Assembly: GCF_001465595.2 (NCBI RefSeq)
Contig: NZ_CP013481.2
Coordinates: 4,960,001-5,024,000, forward strand
Reading direction: 5' to 3'
Source of the DNA: Pandoraea apista
GTDB taxonomy: Bacteria; Pseudomonadota; Gammaproteobacteria; Burkholderiales; Burkholderiaceae
DNA length: 64,000 nucleotides
A program made the position numbers and the translations under genes. Position 1 is the stretch's first letter, and each line of letters starts with the position of its first letter. The notes under the pieces were generated by a model, which was given only the letters and a program-made list of their open reading frames with translations, did no database searches and was not told the origin of the DNA. This document shows, piece after piece, positions 35,652 to 44,949 of the stretch.

Positions 35652-35873
35652 GCTTCTCTCATATCCAGATGGAATATCGATTGTAGAGCATACGCCTGGC
35701 ACCCCCGCCGTTCGCCATGCCCCGGGAAGGGGCACCACGCCGTGCCGTATGCACGGCCCACTGCTGTCGCCGGTCAGACAACGTCAGGGGAGAACACGCG
35801 CGGGCAGGATCGGGGAAGGTGCAGTGCGATGCTGTGGTGAGAGAAGGTGGGGACGAAGCGGGCAATCGCAAGC

Positions 35874-35901
35874 AAAAAAACGGGCACCTCTCGGGTGCCC
35901 G
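35874..35901 (-). terminator. Intrinsic terminator of the porin-glnK-amtB operon
   Basis: Stem CGGGCACC/GGGTGCCCG with a TCTC loop, followed on the minus strand by a run of seven T. It lies about 207 bp past the amtB stop. Confidence 0.82.
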
Positions 35902-36045
35902 CGCAAAGCCGGGGCCGGCTGTCCGACCGGCCGTCAGCAACTCCTCTCGCTCGCCCCAGACGGGGCCAGGGAGCCCGTAGCCTGAACACCAGTGTCCAGA
36001 GCCAAATTACGAATCCTTGCCGATTCGTCGATCTTGGTTGACATC

Positions 36046-36067
36046 AGGCCCGGCCGAAGCCGGGCCT
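36046..36067 (-). other. Very stable hairpin with TTCG loop downstream of amtB
   Basis: AGGCCCGGC pairs with GCCGGGCCT over a 4-nt loop that reads TTCG on the minus strand. There is no T tract. It may protect the amtB mRNA 3' end from exonucleases. Confidence 0.5.
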
Positions 36068-36107
36068 AAACGCCGCGATGAGACAGATTGCGAGGTATTG
36101 GCCGAAA

Positions 36108-37646
36108 TCAGTTGTGATACGCCGATTCGCCGTGCGAGGTGATGTCGAGACCTTCACGCTCTTCGTCTTCCGGCACGCGCAGACCCAGCACGATGTCGGC
36201 AATCTTGAAGGCAATGAACGCCACCACTCCCGACCAGACGAGCGTAGTCAGCACGCCCTGGAACTGAATCCAGACCTGACCGGCAATCGAGTAATCCGGT
36301 GCGACCTTGTTCGCCACGTAGTCGTAGATACCCGTGCCGCCCAGCGAGGGGGCCGCAAATACGCCCGTCAGAATCGCGCCGAGCATACCGCCCACACCGT
36401 GCACGCCGAACACGTCGAGCGCATCGTCTGCCTTGAGCATTCGCTTCAGACCGTTCACACCCCAGAGGCAGATCAGACCGGCCAGCAGGCCGAGCACGAT
36501 CGAGCCCATCGGGCCAACGAAGCCGGCCGCCGGAGTCACGGCCACCAGACCGGCTACGGCACCCGAGGCGCCACCGAGCATCGACGGCTTGCCCTTGCCG
36601 ATCCACTCACCGGCCGTCCACGACAGCGTGGCAGCGGCGGTCGCGAGCAGCGTGTTGACGAATGCGAGTGCGGCACCGCCGTTGGCTTCCAGACCCGAGC
36701 CGGCGTTGAAGCCGAACCAGCCGAACCAGAGCAGCGAGGCACCGATCATCGTCATGGTGAGCGAGTGCGGCTTGAACGCTTCTTTACCGAAGCCCACACG
36801 CTTGCCCACCATGTACGAGCCGACCAGACCCGCGATAGCGGCGTTGATGTGCACCACCGTACCGCCAGCGTAGTCGAGTGCCCCCTTCTGGAAGAGCCAG
36901 CCGGCATGCGCATTGGCAGCATCGGCAGCGGCCGCGTCGGTGTACGCATCCGGACCCGGCCAGAACCACACCATATGGGCCATCGGCAGGTACGAGAACG
37001 TGAACCAGATGACGGTAAAGAGCAGCACAGCCGAGAACTTGGCGCGTTCGGCGAAGGCACCGACGATCAGCGCGCAGGTAATGGCGGCAAACGCTGCCTG
37101 GAACGCCATGTACGCGTATTCCGGTACGTTCACGCCCTTACTGAAGGTCGCCGCGACCGAGTCCGGCGTCATGCCCTTCAGGAACACGCGATCGAAGCCG
37201 CCGAAGAACGCTCCCCCCTCGGTGAACGCAATGCTGTAGCCGTAAATCGACCAGAGCACGACCACCAGCGAAAAGATGATGAAACACTGCATCAGCACCG
37301 AGAGCATGTTCTTCGAGCGCACGAGGCCGCCGTAGAACAGGCCCAGGCCGGGCAACGTCATGAGAATCACAAATGCAGTACAAGTCAGCAGCCACGCCGT
37401 GTCGCCCTTGTTCGGCGGTACGGGTGCCGCTGCCGCGGCGGCAGGTGCCGGTGCAGCCGCAGCGGCTGCGGGTGCTGCGGCTGGCGTTGCCGCGGAAGCC
37501 GCCGCAGCAGCGGGTGACGCAGCCTCGGAGGCAGCGGCGGGCGCCGAGGCGTCCTGAGCAAGCGCGGCGGTGGAGCCGAGGCTCACGGTGCCGGCAACAC
37601 CCAGAAACGCGGCGGCGAGCAAGAGTTTGGCAAGCAGTTTTTTCAT
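36108..37646 (-). CDS. amtB: Ammonium transporter AmtB
   Basis: Eleven-helix ammonium channel, 512 residues. After a signal-like helix (LLAKLLLAAAFLGVAGTVSLG) comes an unusually long Ala/Pro-rich stretch, roughly residues 30-75, before the channel domain begins at KGDTAWLLTCTAFVILMT. Conserved Amt segments include GLFYGGLVRSKNMLS, DYAGGTVVHINAAIAGL, SLLWFGWFGFNAGS and VFGVHGVGGMLGA with the pore histidine. It is 25 bp downstream of glnK, so PII regulation is expected. Confidence 0.96.
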   Translation of the reverse strand: MKKLLAKLLLAAAFLGVAGTVSLGSTAALAQDASAPAAASEAASPAAAAASAATPAAAPAAAAAAPAPAAAAAAPVPPNKGDTAWLLTCTAFVILMTLPGLGLFYGGLVRSKNMLSVLMQCFIIFSLVVVLWSIYGYSIAFTEGGAFFGGFDRVFLKGMTPDSVAATFSKGVNVPEYAYMAFQAAFAAITCALIVGAFAERAKFSAVLLFTVIWFTFSYLPMAHMVWFWPGPDAYTDAAAADAANAHAGWLFQKGALDYAGGTVVHINAAIAGLVGSYMVGKRVGFGKEAFKPHSLTMTMIGASLLWFGWFGFNAGSGLEANGGAALAFVNTLLATAAATLSWTAGEWIGKGKPSMLGGASGAVAGLVAVTPAAGFVGPMGSIVLGLLAGLICLWGVNGLKRMLKADDALDVFGVHGVGGMLGAILTGVFAAPSLGGTGIYDYVANKVAPDYSIAGQVWIQFQGVLTTLVWSGVVAFIAFKIADIVLGLRVPEDEEREGLDITSHGESAYHN

Positions 37647-37671
37647 GATTGTTGTCTCTTATGTAGGACCT

Positions 37672-38872
<1,201 letters not shown>

Positions 38873-38936
38873 CACTTTCCCCTAAGTTGATTTTCGACGT
38901 CTTGGTACAGCGTGCGGCAGGTTGCGGACTGGGTAG

Positions 38937-38952
38937 AGCAACTCCCGTGCCA
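38937..38952 (-). promoter_or_regulatory. Sigma-54 (-24/-12) promoter of the porin-glnK-amtB operon
   Basis: On the minus strand TGGCAC-GGGAG-TTGCT is an exact match to the sigma-54 consensus TGGCAC-N5-TTGCW. It lies about 65 bp upstream of the porin start, giving a leader of roughly 50 nt. Confidence 0.88.
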
Positions 38953-39228
38953 GCCTCGGAATCTGCGTGCGCTGCGAGGCGCAAGATACGGATTTCGGGA
39001 TAAAAAATTGGCAAAATTGCGGGAAAGGTGAGGCCACCGGACAACGCCTGCGCTGGCAACGACGCCCGGCGATTCGTGTCAAATCCTTACCGGGCAACGG
39101 TCAGGCAGGTTCCTGCGCTGGCTGGGTGCGGGAAACGGTGATAGAGTTGCGCCAACATTGATGTGCGCCACCTGATGCACCACCTTGCACCGGTCAGACC
39201 GGCATGCCTAAGCACGTTGACGGTGCAA

Positions 39229-39243
39229 GCACCAGATTGGTGC
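39229..39243. promoter_or_regulatory. NtrC-type binding site (GCACC-N5-GGTGC palindrome)
   Basis: GCACCAGATTGGTGC matches the NtrC enhancer half-sites exactly. It is about 285 bp upstream of the sigma-54 promoter and 24 bp before ubiK on the other strand, so it could also affect ubiK. Confidence 0.7.
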
Positions 39244-39267
39244 GAAGAAACGAAGAGAGGAAGGCTT

Positions 39268-39516
39268 ATGAAACCGAACGAGATCCTGCAAGACATGCAA
39301 GCCAAGGTGAGCGAGATGCTCAAGCAATCGCCCGCCAAGGATATCGAGCGCAATGTCAAAAGCCTGCTCAACCAAGGCTTCACGCGGCTCGATCTGGTGA
39401 CTCGCGAGGAGTTCGACGTGCAGGCGCAAGTGCTTGCACGCACGCGCGAGAAGCTCGAAGCGCTGGAAAAGCGCGTGGCTGAACTTGAAAGCCTGCGCAG
39501 CGAAGCGCAAGACTGA
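39268..39516 (+). CDS. ubiK: Ubiquinone biosynthesis accessory factor UbiK (BMFP family)
   Basis: An 82-residue protein with an amphipathic N-terminal helix (NEILQDMQAKVSEML..SPAKDIERNVKSLL), GFTRLDLVTREEFDVQAQVLARTREKL and a coiled-coil end (LEALEKRVAELESL), the arrangement of BMFP/DUF526 proteins. UbiK assists aerobic ubiquinone synthesis on the membrane. The start at 39268 has GAGAGGAAGG ahead of it. A GC-rich stem at about 39528-39543 follows. Confidence 0.92.
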   Translation: MKPNEILQDMQAKVSEMLKQSPAKDIERNVKSLLNQGFTRLDLVTREEFDVQAQVLARTREKLEALEKRVAELESLRSEAQD

Positions 39517-39809
39517 TCACATTACAGGGGCGCCACGGCGCCCTTTGCATTTCCCGGGACCTGCGCGCTCTCGCAAGCCTCGGCGGGTAATTCCTCTCTC
39601 CGCCGCACAAAACCCCTCCTGAAGTTCTGAGTCACAGTCGGAATCATCCTAAGTTCCGGCAGGCCTTTCCGGCACGTCCGTGCCACCGCTCCGAAAACAC
39701 GCCCGCTTCCCTTATTTCATCCGATAAGCCATTGCGCCATGCGATGTCCGGCGACGACTATCGATGCCTGCGATTCACGTCGCGATGTTTCTGGGAACCA
39801 GGAGAAATC

Positions 39810-41363
39810 ATGTCATTGGCAGTTGTCAGCAGCCGGGCGATCACGGGAATGGCGGCGCGCGCGGTTACCGTGGAGGTGCATCTGGCCAACGGGCTGCCGG
39901 GCCTGTCGCTGGTCGGTCTGCCCGATACCGAGGTCAAGGAAAGCCGTGAGCGCGTGCGTTCGGCATTACAGAACAGCCGGTTCGAATTCCCCGCGCGGCG
40001 CATCACCGTCAATCTGGCCCCGGCCGATTTACCGAAGGCGTCCGGTTGCTTCGATCTGCCGATTGCACTGGGCATTCTCGCGGCCAGCGGTCAGTTGCCC
40101 GAGGCCGGACTGCGCACGCATGAATTTGCGGGCGAGTTATCGCTCACAGGGGAACTGCGCGCCGTGCGCGGTGGCCTTGCCATGGCGAGCGCCATGGCGG
40201 CCGAACCCTCGGCGCGTGCGCTGGTGCTGCCCGCCGGCAGTGCGCAGGAAGCGGCGCTCGTCGAAGACGCCACGGTCTACGGCGCGCGCACGTTGCTCGA
40301 CGTCTGCGCGCATCTTGCAGCGCCCGACGTCGCAACACCGCTACCACGTGCCGTCGTGGCCAATGCGTGTGCGGCGTCGGCAAGCTACGGCCCTACGGGC
40401 ACACGCGGCACCGACTTTCCCGTTATGGGGGACATGAGCGATGTCAAAGGACAGGCGCACGCCAAACGCGCACTGGAAGTTGCGGCGGCGGGTGGGCACC
40501 ACCTCCTTTTCTACGGGCCGCCGGGTACAGGCAAATCGATGCTGGCAACGCGGCTTGTCGGGCTGCTCCCCGCGTTGAGCAAGGCACAGGCCGTCGAGGC
40601 TGCCACGCTGGCCAGTCTGAGTGCGCAGGGCTTCGATATGCGGCATTGGGGCCGGCGACCGTTTCGCGCGCCGCATCACACGGCATCGTCAGCGGCATTG
40701 GTAGGCGGCGGGAGTGCGCCACGCCCCGGCGAAATCAGCCTTGCGCATCGTGGCGTGCTATTTCTCGATGAACTGCCCGAATTCCAGCGGCGTGTGCTTG
40801 AAGTCCTGCGCGAACCATTGGAACTGGGTCATGTGACGATCTCGCGTGCAGGGGGTCATGCAACGTTTCCCGCCGCCTTTCAACTCGTGGCCGCCATGAA
40901 CCCGTGCCCGTGCGGCGATCTCGGACATCCCTCGCGAAGTTGCCGTTGTACGAGTGATGCGGTGGCGCGCTATCGCGGCCGCCTCTCAGGACCGTTGCTC
41001 GACCGTATCGACTTGCATGTAGAGGTGCCGGCACTGAGCGCCGAGACGTTCGCTGCACCGGCCGGTGGCGAGCGCAGCGAAGTCGTAGCGCTGCGTGTCA
41101 GGCAAGCGAGGGAGCGTCAGCTTTCGCGGCAGGGGCAATTGAACTGCGGCCTGTCAGGCAGCGCACTGGAAACACAATGCGCGTTACGGCCGGACGCTCG
41201 TGAGGTGCTGCATCGGGCCGTGACGCAGCACCATTGGTCCGCACGCACCTATCACCGTGTCTTGCGCGTGGCGCGCACGGTCGCCGATATTGCGGGTTGT
41301 GAATCGATTGACGCTCACCACGTCGGCGAGGCCGTGCAATATCGAGAAGCACCGCCGTCGTGA
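39810..41363 (+). CDS. comM: Mg-chelatase-like AAA ATPase ComM/YifB
   Basis: A 517-residue ComM-family helicase that drives branch migration during natural transformation. It shows the N-terminal Lon-S5-like domain (MSLAVVSSRAITGMAARAVTVEVHLANGLPGLSLVGLPDTEVKES pattern), Walker A FYGPPGTGKSMLATRL, Walker B VLFLDELPEFQ, and a zinc-type insert PCPCGDLGHPSRSCRC. The start at 39810 follows GGAGAA. Together with comF it suggests competence functions. Confidence 0.95.
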   Translation: MSLAVVSSRAITGMAARAVTVEVHLANGLPGLSLVGLPDTEVKESRERVRSALQNSRFEFPARRITVNLAPADLPKASGCFDLPIALGILAASGQLPEAGLRTHEFAGELSLTGELRAVRGGLAMASAMAAEPSARALVLPAGSAQEAALVEDATVYGARTLLDVCAHLAAPDVATPLPRAVVANACAASASYGPTGTRGTDFPVMGDMSDVKGQAHAKRALEVAAAGGHHLLFYGPPGTGKSMLATRLVGLLPALSKAQAVEAATLASLSAQGFDMRHWGRRPFRAPHHTASSAALVGGGSAPRPGEISLAHRGVLFLDELPEFQRRVLEVLREPLELGHVTISRAGGHATFPAAFQLVAAMNPCPCGDLGHPSRSCRCTSDAVARYRGRLSGPLLDRIDLHVEVPALSAETFAAPAGGERSEVVALRVRQARERQLSRQGQLNCGLSGSALETQCALRPDAREVLHRAVTQHHWSARTYHRVLRVARTVADIAGCESIDAHHVGEAVQYREAPPS

Positions 41364-41368
41364 CGGCA

Positions 41369-41908
41369 TCACTCCAGCGTGAACGAGTCCAGAAACTGAT
41401 CGACTTGTTCCTTCGCGGGGGCTTTGGTCGCCAGCACGACCACCTGATAGACATGGGTACCGCGTCCGACGAAGCGGGCGGCGACGTAACGCTCGGTCTT
41501 GTCACTGGCCATACCTTTTGCAGAGACGGCCAGCCCGGGAAGGGCAGGCGCATCGCCGGCCTGACGAACCATCACCTGCACGGGCGTCGCTGCGCCCTCG
41601 TTCACGTTGGCGAGCAGGCCATGCTGCAACTCGGTCAACACTGTCTGACGCAGTGTGGCGTCGTCGCTGGGAAGGGTGACGACGCCAACCGCAAAGAGCG
41701 CCGCGTCGACGCGCGCCGCTTGCATGCGCATCGGCAACGTTCCGGAGGCGAATTTCACGTCGCGCGCATCCTGCGTCGGCTTGGCGGGATAAGTCGCTGC
41801 ATAGGCGCCGTCCTTGTCGTGCACCTCGCGCCAGTCGTAGCGAGGTGAACAAGCGGCGAGCACCATCGTCACGGCAAGCATGACGCAGACATGGACAACG
41901 CGATTCAT
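41369..41908 (-). CDS. Predicted lipoprotein, unknown function
   Basis: A 179-residue protein with a lipoprotein signal peptide (MNRVVHVCVMLAVTMVLAAC, lipobox LAAC). The mature part (REVHDKDGAYAATYPAKPTQ, DFTLE-like end FLDSFTLE) resembles the many uncharacterised periplasmic domains that report on envelope stress, but no family could be assigned. It converges on comM with 5 bp between the stops and is divergent from the thioredoxin-like gene. The start at 41908 is set by the signal peptide. Confidence 0.7.
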   Translation of the reverse strand: MNRVVHVCVMLAVTMVLAACSPRYDWREVHDKDGAYAATYPAKPTQDARDVKFASGTLPMRMQAARVDAALFAVGVVTLPSDDATLRQTVLTELQHGLLANVNEGAATPVQVMVRQAGDAPALPGLAVSAKGMASDKTERYVAARFVGRGTHVYQVVVLATKAPAKEQVDQFLDSFTLE

Positions 41909-42106
41909 AGGCGAGAGAGGGTCGCAGGAAAGGAAACGCCCATTATCCGCCATGTGTTGCGCCGCGAAAAACACGACGTGAGGCTTCCCGGTATCATCGG
42001 CAACATGAAATATGCCCTTGCCCATTCGCCCCGCAACCTTTTCACCCGCATCTTAGGAATGCAGGGGAAGCGCGCCGGCACGCCTTCGCAGGCCAAACGG
42101 TCGCGA

Positions 42107-42748
42107 ATGACTGGAATCGCCGGAATCATGGGACTCGTCAGCCGAATCGCGATGGCGTGCTTCGCGGCGATCGGGGTTGTCGTCGGCACCGCCACCTCCG
42201 CAGCGGCCGGCACCGGGCCGGCGGCGCCGACAGTCGAATTGGCACAGGCGACAGGCATCACGTATCCGCATGAAGGCACCGTTGCCGCGGCGCCGGTCGA
42301 CAGCAAGACAGCCGCGAAGCGGCGAGCCGAGCAGGAGGCCGTGCCCATGGCGACGGACTTCGCCGCCCATGCCCGCCGCGCGGCTTCGCTCGACGCACCG
42401 CTGATCGTGCTGGTGTCGTTACGCGACTGCGTGTATTGCGGCCCGATCCGTCAGCGTGAACTTGCGCCGCTCGTGCGAAGCGGCAAGTACGAGGTGCGCG
42501 AAATCGGCATGGACAGCCGCGCTCCGGTGCGCGACTTCGACGGCGCGACAACCACCGGTGTCGACTGGGCTCGCGCCCATGGCGTGAAGGTATCGCCGAC
42601 GGTTTTGTTCCTCGATACGAGCGGACGCCCTGTCGCCGACCCGTTGATCGGCGCAGGATTGCCCGACTTCTATGGCGCGTATCTCGACGACGCCATCGCC
42701 CGTGGACGTGCGCGTTTGCACGCCGGGAGCGGTACCACGACGCGCTGA
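42107..42748 (+). CDS. Thioredoxin-fold periplasmic protein
   Basis: A 213-residue protein with an N-terminal hydrophobic signal (MTGIAGIMGLVSRIAMACFAAIGVVVGTATSAAAG) and a thioredoxin-like domain with CxxC in LRDCVYCGPIRQREL and VSPTVLFLDTSGRP (cis-Pro region). The frame extends to ATG 42005. Start 42107 best exposes the signal peptide, but neither has a clear ribosome site. It probably handles thiol oxidation or reduction outside the cytoplasm, as does the next gene. Confidence 0.7.
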   Translation: MTGIAGIMGLVSRIAMACFAAIGVVVGTATSAAAGTGPAAPTVELAQATGITYPHEGTVAAAPVDSKTAAKRRAEQEAVPMATDFAAHARRAASLDAPLIVLVSLRDCVYCGPIRQRELAPLVRSGKYEVREIGMDSRAPVRDFDGATTTGVDWARAHGVKVSPTVLFLDTSGRPVADPLIGAGLPDFYGAYLDDAIARGRARLHAGSGTTTR

Positions 42749-42804
42749 GATTCAGAGTAGAATCGACGTCACCCAATGAACCCCACCATTCTCACGGCTG
42801 TGTC

Positions 42805-43329
42805 ATGAGCGCTACGACCTCCCGCAAGTCTCCCCTGGGCAAGATTCTCGCCGTGGCGATCATCGCCGTGGTGGCAATTGCCGCGTATTTCACGTTCGCC
42901 GGACCGAAACGCGCCCCCGAGGCGACGTTCACGCTGCTCTCCGGACAGAAGGTCGGCACCGAACAACTCAAGGGCAAGGTTTATCTCGTCAACTTCTGGG
43001 CGACAAGCTGCACGACGTGCATGAAGGAAATGCCGACGATGGTGCAGACGTATGAGAAGTACAAAGGCCAGGGGCTGGAGTTCGTGGCGGTCGCCATGAG
43101 CTACGATCCGCCGATGTACGTGATGAACTACGCGCAGTCGCGTCAGTTGCCGTTCAAGGTGGCCATGGATTCCGATGGCAGCGTGGCCAAACAGTATGGC
43201 AACGTGCAACTCACGCCGACAACCTTCGTCGTGGATCGTGACGGCAAGGTGCTCAAGCAGTATGTTGGCGAGCCGGAGTACGCAGAACTCGACAAGCTCA
43301 TCGAAAAGGCACTCGCCAAGCAGGCGTAA
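42805..43329 (+). CDS. TlpA/ResA-like thiol-disulfide oxidoreductase
   Basis: A 174-residue protein with an N-terminal membrane anchor (ILAVAIIAVVAIAAYFTFAG) and an AhpC-TSA/redoxin domain. The active site is WATSCTTCMKEMPTM, and TPTTFVVDRDGK is the cis-Pro strand. Such proteins reduce apocytochrome c or CuA sites, which fits an organism with a caa3-like oxidase, but the partner here is unknown. A terminator follows. Confidence 0.88.
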   Translation: MSATTSRKSPLGKILAVAIIAVVAIAAYFTFAGPKRAPEATFTLLSGQKVGTEQLKGKVYLVNFWATSCTTCMKEMPTMVQTYEKYKGQGLEFVAVAMSYDPPMYVMNYAQSRQLPFKVAMDSDGSVAKQYGNVQLTPTTFVVDRDGKVLKQYVGEPEYAELDKLIEKALAKQA

Positions 43330-43398
43330 CGCCCGCCTGACGCCCGCCGACCTCCTCGGGCCTCGGGCTTCATTTCGCGGTTCCCTGCGTTGCATCGC

Positions 43399-43427
43399 AA
43401 GCGCCCTTCGGGGCGCTTTTGTTTTTT
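43399..43427 (+). terminator. Intrinsic terminator after the TlpA-like gene
   Basis: AAGCGCCC pairs with GGGCGCTT over a TTCG loop, followed by TTGTTTTTT. Confidence 0.87.
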
Positions 43428-43593
43428 GGGGGGCCGGGAGCCTGTCGCCGCCTTTTCCTTTTCGCACAACGACGCCAACGCTCGCGTCCTCGGCACCAGA
43501 ACCGTCGCCGAGCACCCGGCGATGCCCGTACCGTTCGCATGACGTCGCACCAAGTCGATACGTCCCGTCAGTCCCGTCAGTCCCGTCATACTA

Positions 43594-44949
43594 TCAACGC
43601 CCGCTATCGCTCCCCTCACCGTGACCGCGTGTATGCAGGCCGTACCGCTTGAGCTTCTCGTACAGCGTCGCCTTGGGCACATGCAACGCCTCTGCGGTCG
43701 CCGCCACGTTACCCTTGCTGTGTTCGAGCGCCTCTTGCAGCACGGCACGCTCGAAGCGCTCCACCTGCTCCTTGAGCGGCAGCGGCGCGAGCGAATCGCC
43801 CTCGGGCGCCGTCGCCACGCCCAGCACCAGACGATCCGCCGCGTTGCGAAGCTCCCGCACGTTACCCGGCCAATCCGCTTGCATCAACTCCTGACGCATG
43901 CGATCAGAGACCACCGGCGCCGGACGCCCATAACGCACGGCAGAGTCGAGCACGAAGTGTTCGAACAGCGGCAGAATGTCCTCTCGACGCTCGCGCAATG
44001 GCGGCAACGCCAGCGTCACCACGTTCAGACGGTAGTACAGGTCGCGACGGAACGTTCCCTCGCGCACGAGCGCTTCCATATCGCCCTTGGCTGCCGCGAC
44101 CACGCGGCAGTCAACGCGGATCGACTGGTTCGACCCCAGCCGCTCGAGCACACCGTCCTGCAACACGCGCAGCAGCTTGACCTGCAACGCCGCCGGCATA
44201 CTCTCGATCTCGTCGAGAAACAACGTGCCGCCCGACGCGTGTTCCAACTTGCCGATACGACGCTTCGCAGCGCCGGTGAATGCCCCGACCTCATGCCCGA
44301 ACATCTCGCTCTCGAAGATCGCCTCGGGCAGCGCCCCGCAGTTCAGCGCGACGAACGGCGCATCGCGGCGACGCGATAACTCGTGCAGGCTGCGCGCCAC
44401 CAGTTCCTTGCCGGTACCGGTATCGCCATTGATGAGCACCGGCGCGTCGGTCATGGCCACATTGGCAATGAGCGTGCGCAGTGTCTCCATCGACGGGCTC
44501 CGGCCGATGATGCGCGAGGCGCGTCCGCCTTGCTCGGCCAGTTCGCGCCGCAACGCCTGGTTCTCCAGCATGAGCTTGCGTGTCTCTAGCGCGCGCTTGG
44601 CCGACTCGATCAGACGATCCGGCGCAAAGGGCTTCTCGATAAAGTCGTAGGCGCCGTCGCGAATGGCCTGCACCGCCATCGAAATATCGCCGTGACCGGT
44701 CACGAGGATGACCGGCACTTCCGGCGCATGCTGACGCAGATGCGCGAGCAATTCGAGCCCGCTCATGCCGATCAGGCGAATGTCGGACACCACGATGCCG
44801 GCAAAATCCGGCGTGATGCGCTCGCGCGCCGCTTCCGCCGACGCGAGCCCGAAGGCGTCGAGTCCTGCCAGTTGCAGGCTTTGCAGCGTGGCACGCCGCA
44901 CGAGTTCGTCGTCTTCGACGAAAAGGATCTGAAGGTTCTTGTACATCAT
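43594..44949 (-). CDS. dctD: Sigma-54-dependent response regulator DctD
   Basis: A 451-residue NtrC-class activator: receiver domain with ILFVEDDELVRRA and the phospho-Asp in GIVVSDIRLIGMSG, AAA+ domain with Walker A GDTGTGKELVA, the sigma-54 contact loop GAFTGA and Walker B GTLFLDEIE, and a Fis-type HTH (GNVAATAEALHVPKATLYEKL). Pairing with DctB and nearby dctA supports C4-dicarboxylate control. It is coupled to dctB by a 4-bp ATGA overlap. Confidence 0.92.
   Translation of the reverse strand: MMYKNLQILFVEDDELVRRATLQSLQLAGLDAFGLASAEAARERITPDFAGIVVSDIRLIGMSGLELLAHLRQHAPEVPVILVTGHGDISMAVQAIRDGAYDFIEKPFAPDRLIESAKRALETRKLMLENQALRRELAEQGGRASRIIGRSPSMETLRTLIANVAMTDAPVLINGDTGTGKELVARSLHELSRRRDAPFVALNCGALPEAIFESEMFGHEVGAFTGAAKRRIGKLEHASGGTLFLDEIESMPAALQVKLLRVLQDGVLERLGSNQSIRVDCRVVAAAKGDMEALVREGTFRRDLYYRLNVVTLALPPLRERREDILPLFEHFVLDSAVRYGRPAPVVSDRMRQELMQADWPGNVRELRNAADRLVLGVATAPEGDSLAPLPLKEQVERFERAVLQEALEHSKGNVAATAEALHVPKATLYEKLKRYGLHTRGHGEGSDSGR

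Larger units (their letters stand above)
35652..36107. other. 455-bp region between gshA and amtB
   Basis: No gene is supported here. It contains the gshA promoter side, with a TACAAT hexamer on the minus strand at 35680-35685, the amtB terminator at 35874-35901, a small stem ACGAATC/GATTCGT at about 36009-36028 and the TTCG-capped hairpin at 36046-36067. Confidence 0.5.

Noticed and set aside
33882..35840. Long plus-strand open frame of about 650 codons opposite gshA
   Set aside because: It is antisense to a clearly recognised gshA, begins inside the LuxR gene and has no domain pattern. High GC removes stops in shadow frames.
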